Assembly: GCA_036250225.1 (NCBI GenBank)
Contig: JAPZLL010000003.1
Span: forward strand, 372,001-436,000
Source: Cercophora sp. LCS_1
Taxonomy: Eukaryota; Ascomycota; Sordariomycetes; Sordariales; Lasiosphaeriaceae
DNA: 64,000 bases
Reading direction: 5' to 3'
Below the pieces are notes generated by a model that searched no databases, was not told the DNA's origin, and saw only the letters and a list, made by a program, of their open reading frames with translations. Below are positions 46,501-59,050 of the stretch, piece after piece. Position 1 is the first letter of the stretch; the number at the start of each line of letters is the position of its first letter. Both the position numbers and the translations under genes were made by a program.

Positions 46501-49500
46501 TATCCTAGGTTGCTTTACCAAGGGCCTGAGATTGACTTCGGGAGATGCGAAGTTCGTCAATCTCTGGCGGACAGGCATGAGTGCAGCGCCGCAGAGACCT
46601 CAGGCGGGCTGGCCATCTCACCTCACTTATCATTAATCCGGCATCCACACTTTGCAACCTCGTGCATCCGTAGACCTGCAGGACTTTAATAAGCTGAGGC
46701 GGACAGACAGAGAAGCAAGTACGCAGGCAAGCAAGCGGAGTGCTGGCATCTTCGGATCGAGGCAAAGCTGCACTTTTCACCCAAAGGGTCGGAGTTTGCG
46801 GTCGAATCAGCCCCATCCGAAACAAACACTGGTCATGATTTGGCCGTTGCAGCGGTTTCAACAAAACTGGACGCTTTGCCCTTGGCTGTGTTTGCGTTCG
46901 GCGGATGGAGCTGAGCTCGGAGCAGACTTGGGGGGTGGCACATGGTATGAAAATGGCAAGGTGCTTCTGCATTGCTGCAGCCAGCCTGAGAGTCAATTAC
47001 ACGCGCATCACCGTCACCAAGCGCCCCTCGGTGGCCTTTGCAAGAGTAAGACAAACTGTCGGTCTACTGCCGGGTTCTCGACGGCAAAAAACCAAAACAA
47101 AACAAAAAAAAAAACAGTACGACGACAGGAAAGGAACTGCAAAGCTGTTACAGTGGTCGACGTCTAGAGGGCGCTATCAAGGTCCACGTTCTTTTTCGGG
47201 AAAGGGCCCAGCAAAGCCGCCCCGGTGGCTGGAGCATGCCACGGGATGATAAAGTATCCAGTCGCGTGGAACGCGGCGGTTGTGGACAGGCCAGGCAATG
47301 GCGACATCGCGCCGCTCGCCAAGAAACCCCAGGCCACTCGTTTCCCCACCACGAGCCCACCTCATTTTGGAAGATGGCGGGACCTTGAGGTGGGTTGTTG
47401 GAAATGCGCGCCACTGCCGTCCGTTGGTTGCATTTGTTTCGAAGACCTGCCATTCGCCTCGCCGCCATTCAGGCAGAGCGTGGGCCCAGACACAAACCGA
47501 ACACTCTGGGTATTTGGTAAAAACAAGCTGGCAAGTTGAGGTGAGATGATCAGCTCCGGAGGAAACACGTCGAGTTTCTGACAGGTGTTGCCGTCTGTGT
47601 GCTTTCTTTTCCCGAGACAGGCGTGCCACCCACGGTCCATTCCATCTTGGACCCGCGGCCGAGCTGTGAGAGCTGAGGTTCCACCCTTTGATTTGGTGTC
47701 TGCGCGTCCTCTCGTTGTGACGGATGGCGGCGAACCGGCGAACGGATGGGCGGCGATTGGAGCGCCCCCCGGAACACCCGTCCCCGTCACTTGTGCATCT
47801 GAGGTGGCCTCAACAGCTCACCTTGGCCACCTTTGCCCTGCCGGGTTGGGTGTGGAAATACGAAGCCATTTCCCGCGAGTCCCATCACTCTCGTGTCTCT
47901 CGTCCCAGTGCCAGGATCGAAGTTTCAACGTCTCCAGTGTGGGCATCAGTGACATCCACAACTAGTGCCCACTACCGAGCCGGGCCATTGGTGCCGGGCT
48001 GGCGATCGGCCGTCGAGTCTAGAATGCCAGGTGGCCACCCCTTGCTCACCGCGACTCCGAGAAAGGAGGCGAGTGCGATCCATGGAGGGCGAGAGGCGAG
48101 ACACAGGAGATGCATGTCAGGCCCTGATTGAATGTTTGCGTTGCGTTGCGGGAGCGTAAATTGAAGAGCTGCGTTGCAATTTGTGTCGCATGTGTATGCT
48201 TTCTTCTTTTTTCCAATATACTACTTCAAGCGGCTGCACTCCTGCATCACCCGGAGGTGAGGGATGCGCGCACAGGAGCCATAGGAAGACAGGAAAACAA
48301 AAGCTCACCCCGCCTTGCATGCAACAGAAGGGGGTTTCTCCTTCTGTTTGCCACTATTATACCGCAGGGGCGTAGAAGCTCGAGGCGGGGAAGGAGGGCG
48401 GAAATACCTCCTAGGCACATCGGATCGGATCGGCGGCGCATTGAATTGTATCGCGAACCGGTGCTCATGTAAAGAGAAACAGCAGCGGGGGATGAATGAG
48501 GCGGCCAAGAGGCAGAAAACCAGTCCTGTTGCAAAATGCCTTAGGTGAGATGCCCCTTCCTGTAGGGGGCGCTTCCAAAAACACAGGCTATTCTCGGTGT
48601 TGGGTCAGCGGCGCGCTCCATCAAACCGTGCCTACCGGACCAGTTCAGCTTGGGGTTCCGAGCCTCCAACAAGACGGAAGGGGCGGTTTGGTTTGGCGGG
48701 ACCTGCAAGAATTCTGCGCGCCTACCTCCCGCCGGTCGTGTTGGAGGCGCTTCCAATGATTCCACCGTCCGTGCTGGTCGCCGATGCAAAAATGACGAAA
48801 AAAGAAGTGACGGTTGGTGCAGCCGTCAGGTGAGCGGTGAGGTTGAAATGCTCACTCAGGTCCATAGCATCCACACTGCACATGGACTGCAGAGCGGGAT
48901 GGCCAACGGACGACTCTTTCACTCCAAACCAGGGCATCGCACGGTTTCGCAGAATGGCGGTGGTGGTGATGGGCGACAGGGCAATTTCGAGACAGACACA
49001 TGGTCAAAGTACTGGTACAGCACGGAGGTACCACAGCTGGAGGGTTCATCAGATGCCGCATGGATGTGATGCTGTCTTGGCTGTATGGATAAGGTAGGTG
49101 GATCCATGCCCCAGGGTTGCCAGGGTGTGGCACTGGGCCTCAGGGTCAAGGGTGGAGTGGTGCCTGGATGATGCAGCAAGCAGCAAGCCTTTGCGCGCCT
49201 CGGCGGGAAGGCGCGTTCCACCGGGTGGCCAAAAGTGCAGGAAAGGGGCGTGTGGGAGGGGGTGTGCACAGGAGAGAAATCTCACCTTAGCGCAAGCCAA
49301 CCCAGCCCAGCCCTTTTTTTTTTTTGCCAGCTCCCAATCCACGAATCCATGGGGGGCAGGATCCATTGCTAGTCACCCAAAGAAGCGTCCGCTTGCCGCA
49401 TGTGTGCCCTCTGTTTAGCACCAGCCAGGCCATGCCATGCCATGCGATGGCATGCCCATCCATGGTCCACGGTCACGGCCCATGACCCTTGGGCTGCCGG

Positions 49501-50140
49501 CGGGTTGGCGGGCTGGCGCCGTCTTCACTGAATCCGCCGCTCGTCTCGCGCTTGTCCGCCATCGTGTCGCTTCCATGTTCCCTTTTTTCTCCCCCTTCTC
49601 TTGCCATCCCATTCATTCCCCATTCCTATTCCCACCCTTCGCCCTGCCTGACCTCTAGTCCATCCCTTGCTGTGCTATTATTGCCCATACCCCCAACTTG
49701 ACACCACCTTCGTTTTCTCTCCTCGCTCTTTCTAACTCCTTTTCAATCTCTGTGGTTCCCTTTCCAGATTCACGCCTGCTTTCTTGGTGTGTCTTTCCAG
49801 TCTCTACCAACTGTCGTCGGACCTCCCTACGCTTCACCGTTGCCGGCCCGGCCGAGGAAATCGCAATCAACGCTTCCACAACCCGCTTGCTCGCCTCCTG
49901 CTTGCTTGCTGCTCGTTCCCAGGCTGGGGGAAGGAAGCAGGCGCTGTTATCCTTTCGACACGCCCCCCCCCCCTTTGTTCTGCCGCGACGCCTTTTGGCG
50001 CACCTCCGATCCTTGTTTTGGCTCGTGTGTGTTGCTTGCTCGCTCGCTGCAATCAGCCATCTCCATACCGACCACTGCACGCCGAAGTCCTCGAAGCACA
50101 CCCATTGACTACCGAACGCGGCCAACCAGCCATTCTGCAG

Positions 50141-50373
50141 GTGAGTGTGCTTCCTCACTTTGCTTATTACCCTTGCACAAGGTCTCCCATTGCTGCCGGA
50201 ACTTCTGGCTTCCCGATCACAAGAGCGGCCAAGGACGGCGCTCCATGCAACCATCCGGTTCACGAGATGTGCCCCCTATGGCCGTGTTGCCCGCCCACTT
50301 TTGTTTGCCGTGCTCCCCTCCGGCGCCACCTCTTAAAGATATACAAGGCCCTTTTGCTGACGCACACGTACAG
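50141..50373 (+). other. probable 5'-UTR intron of the SOK1-like gene
   Basis: The donor GTGAGT follows CTGCAG at 50140; a branch-type GCTGAC (from 50356) is followed by acceptor TACAG ending 50373. The interval is 233 bp and lies wholly before the start codon at 50562. The flanks are C/T-rich, as expected for a leader. Confidence 0.45.
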
Positions 50374-50561
50374 GTCTAGCCACCCCCTACGACTCCAGCT
50401 CGCCTCACTTCTCCTTGATATATATCCGGCCACTCGGTCGTGGGGTCGCTCCGTCGTTAGCCCTCACCTTCTCCGGCTTCCGACCCCATCCCGCACCGTC
50501 CCACACCCCCACCAGACACTTGAGAAGCGGGCTGTGGTGCACACCGTACCGGTCCGCCAGG

Positions 50562-52595
50562 ATGAATGACCAAGGAGCTGGTGGCGGCATTGAAAGCCAC
50601 ATGCCCACCCACCGACGACAGGACTCTGCCGAGGACCCGATACCGGCCGAAGCCACCGCCGAAACCCGAAACCCCGCGCCTGAACCTGACCAGCAGGAGA
50701 TGGCCCAGAAGTTGCAAGAGTCTGGTCCACGGGCTCTCGCCGAGGTCGATACGCCTGCAGGGACACCCATGCCCGGCGAGGCGCCAGCACTTTCCAGAAC
50801 ACCTTCCACGAGCAGCAGGCCAAACGAATATCTATCTGTGCAGCCTGAAAGGCTGCCTTTACACCTGAGCCGCTCCATTCCCTCGCCATCGCCCTGCCGC
50901 CCACTCGAACCTCCCGTCACGAAAGCCACGCTCAGCGAGCTTGACGTGCACAAGATAATACACAATCCAAAGCTTCGCCACGACATCAACTTCGACCCTG
51001 AGCTGCATTTCCGTCCAAATCTTGACGGAGAGAAAGGGAAGAAGAAGCAAGAGAAGGCGACGCAGTTTTGGGCAACACTTCGCGATCAATTGGTGCAGTT
51101 TGTGACGGACCGTGATGGCTTCATTCGAAGATATGGTGCCGACGGAGACTGGTGCTTGCCATCCCTTTTGAGGGCGATCAAGGAGATCATTCAGACATTG
51201 GTGCCGCAGCGGGACCGAGACTTGCTCAACGAGGGACTTAATGTGGACTTGCTGATGCAGCAGTTCAACCGAGGAGTTGCTGACCTGGAGAAGCTGGCTG
51301 CGTGGCTCTCGGGCGTCCTGAAGCTGCACTGCGCACCGATGCGAGACGAGTGGGTTGACGAGATGTACAACGAGCTCAGCAACGGCAACCGCAACAACGA
51401 CATGGACGAGCTGGTCAAGGGGATGCGCAGTCTGCTCAGTGTTCTGGAAGCAATGAAGCTTGATGTCGCAAATCACCAGATCCGTTGCCTGCGTCCTGTT
51501 CTGATTGACGACACGGTAAACTTTGAGCAGCGCTTCTTTTTGAAAAAGATCCAGGGAGGGCGCATACAGAATCTTGACAACGCCACCGCGTGGTACAAGC
51601 ATGCTCAGGCCTGTGCGGAAAGGGTATATGCCAACTCGCCAATGCCCTACCTGCAAGCCTTTGGTGAGACAGCCGTGTTTTTCGAGGCTCTCTCTAGACT
51701 CATCCTTCCATCGACATCAACCGAGAACTTCCCCGCCACTTTTGTGTTCGACGAGGATCGGATTCTGAAGCTGCGGGCCGACATGTATGACACCGTCTGT
51801 CTTGAGATATGCATGCAAAAGTTCGACGACTTGGACCGGCTCCCAAGAGTGACTCAGGGGTATCCGACGAGCCAGGCGTTCGCAGCCAGAGGTTCCCCGC
51901 GAAGCAGCCGATCGTCTTTGGATGTCGATTATAACTTCAATGCTCCAACATCACGGCCTTCGAGCATTGCCTTCAGCGATCGTGGCTCCGTGGCCTCGTC
52001 CCCTCGGAACTCGGGCGGCATCTTCGGGAACCCCATGACTGTTGATCCTGCCGAGGCTCGCAACAGATCTCAAAATCTCTACAGCTCCCTCGTGGCGCTC
52101 CTCAACACGGCTGCACCTTCAGGCCGACCGCAACATAAGTGGCAGTCTCTCGCACAGCCCATGGCGCTCCAAATCCTACGCAGTGTGAACACTCCCCCAC
52201 ATTTCCTCTCGGAACTTGAGGCTTGGCTCGCCAAGTGCTTGACCAACCCACAGTGCGAAGAGTTCCGCAGGGTGGAAGCCCACTTCCAACAACGACTGCT
52301 CGGCGAGCTGGCAAAACGAGTCGGGGAGTTTAAGAACCTGTCTGGGGTGGGCCTCTTCTCGGTCGCTACGGGAGGCCGCATCCACGGGGCTAGCCGCGGT
52401 TGGGAACGGTTGGGCGAGAGGGACAATCGTGATTCGGGACTGTTCGACATTGGTGCCGCCTCAGCACGCGACCCGCGAGACGAAGCTGGGATCGACGACA
52501 TGGCGATTCGACTTTCCCATCTCGGAATTCTCCATTGGAGGGTTTGGGCCCAGCTCGCCTACGATGTCGACGGCGACACGGATATCGCGGAATGA
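50562..52595 (+). CDS. SOK1: SOK1/Tcp11 family protein
   Basis: Member of the Tcp11 family; yeast Sok1 acts as a suppressor in cAMP-dependent kinase signalling, so a signalling role is inferred. Single coding exon of 677 residues from MNDQGAGG; an open frame continues upstream in the leader but starts without an ATG. The N-terminal about 140 residues are disordered and Pro/Ser-rich. The conserved region starts near LSELDVHKIIHNPKLRHDINFDP and continues through the helical Tcp11 domain (WCLPSLLRAIKEIIQTLVP, PMRDEWVDEMYNE, then MRSLLSVLEAMKLDVANHQIR). A Ser-rich insert (about 445-510) separates it from a last helical segment. The very long 8.4-kb upstream gap suggests extended regulation. Confidence 0.88.
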   Translation: MNDQGAGGGIESHMPTHRRQDSAEDPIPAEATAETRNPAPEPDQQEMAQKLQESGPRALAEVDTPAGTPMPGEAPALSRTPSTSSRPNEYLSVQPERLPLHLSRSIPSPSPCRPLEPPVTKATLSELDVHKIIHNPKLRHDINFDPELHFRPNLDGEKGKKKQEKATQFWATLRDQLVQFVTDRDGFIRRYGADGDWCLPSLLRAIKEIIQTLVPQRDRDLLNEGLNVDLLMQQFNRGVADLEKLAAWLSGVLKLHCAPMRDEWVDEMYNELSNGNRNNDMDELVKGMRSLLSVLEAMKLDVANHQIRCLRPVLIDDTVNFEQRFFLKKIQGGRIQNLDNATAWYKHAQACAERVYANSPMPYLQAFGETAVFFEALSRLILPSTSTENFPATFVFDEDRILKLRADMYDTVCLEICMQKFDDLDRLPRVTQGYPTSQAFAARGSPRSSRSSLDVDYNFNAPTSRPSSIAFSDRGSVASSPRNSGGIFGNPMTVDPAEARNRSQNLYSSLVALLNTAAPSGRPQHKWQSLAQPMALQILRSVNTPPHFLSELEAWLAKCLTNPQCEEFRRVEAHFQQRLLGELAKRVGEFKNLSGVGLFSVATGGRIHGASRGWERLGERDNRDSGLFDIGAASARDPRDEAGIDDMAIRLSHLGILHWRVWAQLAYDVDGDTDIAE

Positions 52596-55110
52596 AAAAG
52601 GCTGTTCGAGCAGCATGACCAACTTGCTTCATTCACATTCTACGTCCCAGGCCTCTCTTCGGGCTCTGGTTTGACTACGATCTTGTAATCCGCCAACATG
52701 GATGGGCGAAGTTTTTGCGAGGCGGCGAAGCGAAGCGTCGACCACGGCATCTTTCCTCTTTTCTCTATTTTTTGACTACGTGTGTTGTCACCGAATACCC
52801 AACCTCTACGAGTTTAATCTGCATTTCTTCTCGGTTCTGCCTCGTCCCCGGCTGGTACGGACTGGCTGTGGGGGTGTTGGACCGAGGGAACCCGGAGTTA
52901 ATAAAAATCAAGCATTGGCGTTTATGGCGGGCTTCTGTCGAGAGAGAAAGGGTGGCACACGTCCTCATATTTTGAGCTTGCCGAGTTTTGGATAGGCTTT
53001 TGCTTGTTGTTCGCGTTGCTATTTTCGTGGCCTGTTGTGGTGAGCATATCACCAATGTGAACGGTGGAGGGAAAGAGAGGGAAAATTGAAACCCTGTCAT
53101 ACATAAACAAGCATTAAGAATAGATTTTGGCTCGAGCTTTTTACACTGGCTGAATAAGACTGCAAATGCACCCATTACTTTGAGATTGTCACACCAACAA
53201 TTCCTGTTATCGTTCGTTTTCTGGTGGTCGATGCAAAACAATGATGGGTCGTTGATGAGGCTGAAAGTAACCACACCGACAGCCTCGCAGAACGCTGTGA
53301 CGAGTTGAAATCGCGTTGAGAAATGAATTGGGCCATTGGCGAATGATAACCTACCAATTCGTCATTTTCGCCCGCGCAGAGCAAGAAAAAAAAATTGGTT
53401 GCCCTGCTTTGGTGGGAAGGGAGGGGAAACACACCCCCTCCTCTCGGCTCCGTGTCCTCGGGGGCACAGATCGGCAGGGGTGCTATGTTATAGGTGGGTT
53501 ACACGGGACTTGCGGGAAGAAGAGAAGGGAAGAGGGGGGCGTGTGGCCATCATGTTTGACTGGTGTTGTGTTGTGCTGCCCAAATGGTAGGCGTGCGTCC
53601 GTGTTCTGCGTGGATGTAGGTGTGGTTGCATTTTTTTTTATTTATGTGGTATTTCTTGATTTGGTTGTTATTTGCCACGTTTTGTTGTGAATAATGGATT
53701 ACGCCCGGTTTGTGTGTGTGTGTGGTGATGGCCTTGTTTTGGGTTGGGTGAGGAATGAGGAACGGGTCGGTCGGGTTATGGTGATGATCAGACAGCGTTG
53801 TGGAGGGTAGGTATTTTGTCGTTTTGGTCGTCGTTTTTTTCTTCTTATCTTTTATTGCTTTTGCTTCTTTCTCTTCTTCTTCTTCTACTATTACTTTTTC
53901 TTCTTTCGATAGACGGCAAAAATAAAAATATGATGGATGTATTGCTGTGCTGTTGTTGTTGCTTGCCTGCACCAAGGGCAAAACAACAGGGCAGCGATCA
54001 AAAAGTTGCGACTACAGACGATGCGGTTTTAAAACACCCCGTGAAAAGTTTCAGTTGATCCGTACGTATTTTATCCTCGAATCGGGATGGATCGTCGCGG
54101 GTGAGAGTAGAATAGCCTCGTCTCGTCGCCCCGTCCCGTTTGTTCCATCAAGGTACCCAGCGAGTGAGGTGTTTTGAATGACGGAGAGAACGAGGGGAAA
54201 GGGGAGCAGCCGGATCGCGGACGGGTAGGCGGCATATAGCCCAGCCACAGGTAGTATAGTTCGCCATGTGCAATACGTAATTGCATGCTCAATCCAAATG
54301 TGCGCATTACCTTACGTTCTCGGGAGTCGGGAAGGGAAGGGAAGGAATGGAAGCCGGGTGGTGTACCCAAAGGGGAACCGGTCAAATACACGGACCAAAT
54401 CGTCCCGATATATCTCGCATGCCGACGCCCACCAAGCCCCGTCCCAACACCATCGCAATACATCCACACCACACCTACACGTCTAGCAACCCAACAACAC
54501 GGGATTTACATAAATCCATTGCCATCGCCAACGCGACATCCCGTCCGCGGACGGTGCCCGCGGACGGGAGGGAAAAAAAAAAAACGTGGGGTACATGAAA
54601 GCGAGGCTGACGACTTACATACCTCGACGAACCGGTCAACGGGCTACCTTGACGTATTGTACCTCAAGTACAGGAACACGCGCAGGAACCACGGCACATT
54701 CTCCTGCCGCCTGGTCGATCAAAGTGCAGTTGCGGAACAGTTGCGGGATAAAAAGCGCAGCCGCCGCACGTCATCACAAGGCTGCGACCTTTAAAGACTC
54801 ACCCCTTTCCTCGGCCCTCGGACATGCCGTGGTTGCCCTGCCTTCGCCCTTTTGGTCACAGGTGCCCTCCGACGATGGCAGCCGCAAAATCCCCATCATG
54901 TCGCCATATGCGGACGAAACTCACGTCTTCAATCTCTGACTACCCGGATTCTGTCACGCCGATGCCACTCGCCCAAAAGATGAGGAATGCAATACGCACG
55001 CCTGCTTGCATGGATAAGCCTACACTACAGCAAGGACCAATGGAAAGCAATATACACTTGATTACAGCCAGCCTGGACACCAGGGCTAGCAATGCTCGTG
55101 ACAACCCACA
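52596..55110. other. convergent 3' region, no supported gene
   Basis: This lies between the SOK1-like (plus) and V-ATPase (minus) 3' ends. It contains TG and CTT microsatellite-like tracts. Open frames here are low-complexity translations of those tracts. Confidence 0.5.
53815..53905. repeat. T/C-rich low-complexity tract with CTT repeats
   Basis: A strongly strand-biased pyrimidine tract with several TTC/CTT runs, close to a TG-repeat at about 53710-53724. It gives rise to spurious Leu- or Lys/Glu-rich open frames. Confidence 0.65.
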
Positions 55111-57905
55111 TTAACCCAAATAGTCTTTCAACTCCTCCGACTCTTCTATCAGCTGCTTGTACGAGAACGGTGCAAACGGCCACCCTCCAAACTCGGCAAA
55201 CTTGGAGAAGGACTCGACCCACGCAAGACGCAGCGAGTGAAGCTACACCGTCATGTTAGTTTCAGACTCTATCCTCTGACTAAAGACCAAACTTACCATG
55301 GCAGAAACACCCTCCATAACAATCAGAATGATGCAGCTCAGACAAAAGAACATGTAAAAAGTGATCACAAGATAAACAGCCGAGCCAACGCCCGGAGACG
55401 ATGAAGCGGCCGTCAGGGCAGGGCCGATGGTCATGGACCACAGCACAGCAGAGAGCTGCTGATGAGCCAATGACAAGGCCCAAAGACGAAGGTACGATGC
55501 GGTATGCGAGACACAGTTCAAGCAGAATTCTAGCACATCACAGTCAGTGGGGGCCTTGGGCAATGTCCAGAGCAATACTCACCAATCGTGTGAATGACCT
55601 GATGGATCATGACCTCGCCAAACTCAAACTCCTCATGCTCCTCCTCTCCGAGGTCCTGCGTGATCATAGCAACACCCTCGTCGTCACTGTGGCGCCCGGT
55701 CACAGCATGGCCGTTGTCGTCCTCGTCGTCATCCAGGGCGCTAACCCGCGAGCGCTCCCCAATGCCACGGTAACCCTTGGCCCGCGCACGGTTGTGCTCC
55801 CAGCGCAGATAGAAAGGCTTGAGGAAAAGCAGTACAGGAACTTGGAGCAGTGCAAGCATGAGCAAGCCAATCTGCACCGTCTTCTGGCCACTGTAAAGGG
55901 GTATATCGAGCTTCGTAGGTGACAGGAACATAAAGATCAGCATGTTTAGGAGGCCCGGGGGCTGCTGTCCGATAGCGAACCAGTCAACAGACCACTTGTA
56001 GATGATGCAGACGACCAAGTAACCGAAGATGGACTGGAAGAAGATCATGCCCGGCACAAAGTTGCCCCAGATATCAATTGGCTTCTTGAAGTGCCGCGCG
56101 TTGATGTAAGAGAAGCAGAGCGAGTACGTCATGTGGGCCCAACCGAGAATGATACTCATCTTCATCTTGTAGCTGTTGGTGAAGAGTAGGTCATTCTCGG
56201 TGCCGTGCCACCTCCAATCGAGACCAAACGGGTACCGGTAGTTGGGGTCCGCAAGCACCGCCTTGATTGGCTGGTGTGGCTGCCAGTGTTCGGGGACATC
56301 CCACTGCCACTGACTCTTGAACAGGGTCATCGACTTCGAGAAGACGTCATTGTAGATGAGACCGGTGTAGAGGGAGAACAGGGCCATGACAAGAGCAATG
56401 TAACGACCATAGTAGACCATGGCGAAGAGCTCGAATGTCACCTTTTTCAGAGGTTTCTCCCAGTAGATCATGGCAAGTGCCGCTGACAGCATGATTGTGG
56501 CATGGCCAAAATCACCAAACATGACAGCAAACAAGAAGGGGAACGTGACAATGACAGGGATGGCGGGGTTGACTTCTTGGTACGTTGCGGTGCCGTAGGC
56601 ATTGACGATGGTCTGAAATGCTTCGGTAAACTTGTTGGTCTTGAGATACGTCGGGGGCTGCTTGTTGGTGCGGATCTCGTTAATGATGGACGGCACTGAA
56701 AGACCCGCTCGGTTGTTGACATCTTGGAGAGTTGACCGGATGAGCGGCAGATCATGCGTCGGGCACCAGCCCTCGGCAATGAGGGTACGCCGGGCTCGGT
56801 CGTACGAGAACAGATTGAGGGTGTTGTATACGGCCTTCTCCTTGGAGACCAATACCATCCATGCGGCGAGAGAGCGTGAGATTTGGTTGAGCTCAGCCTC
56901 AAGGGTCTGCTGAGTGTTGCGCAGGACGTTCTGAACGTCGTTGAGCCTAGCATTGACTTCATGAACCTGATCCCGGCGGAGGTCACTGTTCTCGTCAACA
57001 TTGTAGACCTCGGCGCCCATGGATTCGGAAATCTTGCGAATCTTGGCAAGGATCTCCTTGCCGTGGGCGAAGATTACGAAAACGTTCTTCTGGACGCGCT
57101 CGTTGTTGACGGGGTCGATCAGAGGTTCCGGAATCTCAGCCTGGTTCATGTACAGGTTGCCACGAAGGGTACGCCAGAGGATACGCTCAAAGGCAGCCAC
57201 ACGGTCGCGAGCGATAACACCCGCAACAAAGCCAATGTTCATGCCTGAGAACGAGCGCTCGACCTCGGCGGCCGCGTTGTTGTGTTCAACGTCCTGAAGC
57301 AGCGGGGCATCGTCGTCGTCAGTAGATGCCCGAATCTCCTCCACATTGCCATGTGCTCGGTCAAAGAAGCCACCGGCCTCGCGCAGAACCCATCGCCACT
57401 CGGTGAGCTCCACCTCTCGCTTCTTCAACGTCTCGTAACTTTCGTTCAGCGATGAGATGCGCTGTTCGAGGCTCTGGCTGCGTTCGGCGAGCTCGTCGAT
57501 CTCGGTCGGGGTAGGCGCGGCCAGCGTGTCGACGTCCAGGTCGAGTTTTCGGAGAGTTATTCCTGCCTTCTCCATTTGGGCGTGGAAGTATCCTGTCCTT
57601 GTCAGCTAGCGATCACCCAACGATGACAGATAACGCGCGTACGAAGCTGGCGTTCGACATTGTCGAGACGGCGGATATCCTGGGTAAAGGCCCTCTGGAA
57701 GGCACTGAGTTCGCCATTCAGCTAGGGGTTTTGTGAGCGACGATGCAAAGGGCCAGTGGGGGATGGAGATGCGTACGTCTCGGAACTGGACGAGTCCGAG
57801 TTCGCCGAGTGCGTTGACGACTTCGCGGCCAATCTCATTGGAAATATAGAGCTGGACCATGCTCATGTCCGCTGAGCGGAACGGCGTGTCCCGAGAGGGC
57901 GCCAT
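55111..57905 (-). CDS. vph-1: vacuolar H+-ATPase subunit a (Vph1)
   Basis: Membrane V0 subunit a of the proton pump that acidifies vacuoles. Exons are 57905-57777, 57721-57643, 57592-55583, 55529-55297 and 55242-55111, joining to 860 residues; introns are 50-55 bp. The N-terminal cytosolic half (1-about 400) begins FRSADMSMVQLYI and contains coiled-coil segments. The membrane half starts near IPVIVTFPFLFAVMFGDFGH. The fourth exon supplies EFCLNCVSHTASYLRLWALS with Arg754 at the position of the essential proton-path arginine (Arg735 in yeast). It ends EESEELKDYLG. A telomere-type motif sits 158 bp before the start codon. Confidence 0.96.
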
Positions 57906-59050
57906 CTTGGACGATGGCGATGGTTGTGCAGGCTTTCGCAACGCCGCGATGAGGGAAATCAATCAAGCAATCAGTTCGAATGAGGTTGGAGCTTGCTGAC
58001 GACACAGCTGCCGCGCGCGCTTGCATGGCGCGTCGGCAGATCTCCGGCAAGCCCGGAATAGAGGGTTAGGGTTGTTACACGAAAGCCCTGAGCATGCACG
58101 GCGAGTTCCTTCCTCCTTTGTCACACCATGCAGACAATTCGGAAACTGCATCTAAATTTAAATCCACTTACGAAGGAAAGAGTTATCCATCGGTACTACA
58201 GGTTTTATCAGTGACCTTGGAAGCTACTCTATTACCCAATGAGCAATACTGGTCTGGGTCTCTCGATGGCCGATGCTTGTCCGTCCATATTCTGCGGTTA
58301 CAATAGGCTAGTTGGTGTAGGTGCTCTGGGTGGAGGCATTCTGCCAGTCGAGGCGCTCCTTTGACTGCCATATATTGAAGGAAGTAGAGAGTGACTAGAA
58401 CCGATTTCCAACTAGACCCGGTTTCCAATAAAGGATGGGGATTGTTGAAAGAAAACGCCATTGCTTGAAGCAGGAAGTGTCCTACTTCACCTACTTTCCA
58501 TCAAGTAACCAACAAGGTATTAGACCGGTAAGACGCGTGCCTATCCTCTTCATCCCTACCTAGAGCGTCTAGTTGGCCCGCTGGGTTGAGGTGACGACAG
58601 TTGGGTCATGTAGGTACTGGATGGTGGTCAATGAGACGGACCGGATTTTGTGATTTGCTCAGTTCATTTGAAGGCATCATAGCAGAGAAACACAAAGATA
58701 CATATTGTCGTTTTTTTTGTTCATCCAAGCTCAACGACTTGTAGCCATAGCGGTCATGATAAATAGGCACAAATGTATGTAAAGTTGAGAACGACACCCA
58801 AACCGATCACTCCATGCTCTGTGACCCCTTTCAATGGTATCGTACACACTTTTGCTCACAACCCATCGTGATCATAAAACCAATTTTTTGCTCCGCCTCC
58901 TCGCTGAAACACCACGCAATGCTGAAACCATGACAGTACTTTTCAACCAAAAACTCCAATGCAGTCTCCCGAGAAGCGACGCCGTGGCGACAATGAACCG
59001 AAAACGCCAGAATATCGCTTGCTGTGAACCAACGATTTTAACCCCCGGAA
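57906..59050. other. promoter of the V-ATPase gene
   Basis: This lies between two minus-strand genes. It contains GGGTTAGGGTT at 58063-58073, listed separately. No gene seen. Confidence 0.45.
58063..58073 (+). promoter_or_regulatory. telobox-type motif before vph-1
   Basis: GGGTTAGGGTT reads AACCCTAACCC in the direction of the V-ATPase gene, 158 bp upstream of its start. Telobox motifs occur in promoters of highly expressed genes in many eukaryotes; its function here is inferred. Confidence 0.4.

Larger units (their letters stand above)
42166..50561. other. 8.4-kb stretch without a convincing gene
   Basis: Many overlapping open frames up to 261 codons exist on both strands, but none shows a domain, a consistent exon chain or protein-like composition across species-typical introns. 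It holds a strong G-quadruplex motif (43574-43596), A- and T-homopolymers (about 43990, 44918, 47104, 49314), GACAGACA-type repeats (about 44429-44456), a CATGC-rich palindromic patch (about 49430-49455) and, at its end, the C/T-rich leader of the SOK1-like gene. Confidence 0.5.

Noticed and set aside
49655..50569. Overlapping frames of 196-261 codons on both strands before the SOK1-like gene
   Set aside because: They are translations of a C/T-rich leader; the plus frames overlap each other and none has a domain.
52765..53981. Lys/Glu- or Leu-rich frames after the SOK1-like gene
   Set aside because: They are produced by pyrimidine and TG microsatellite tracts.
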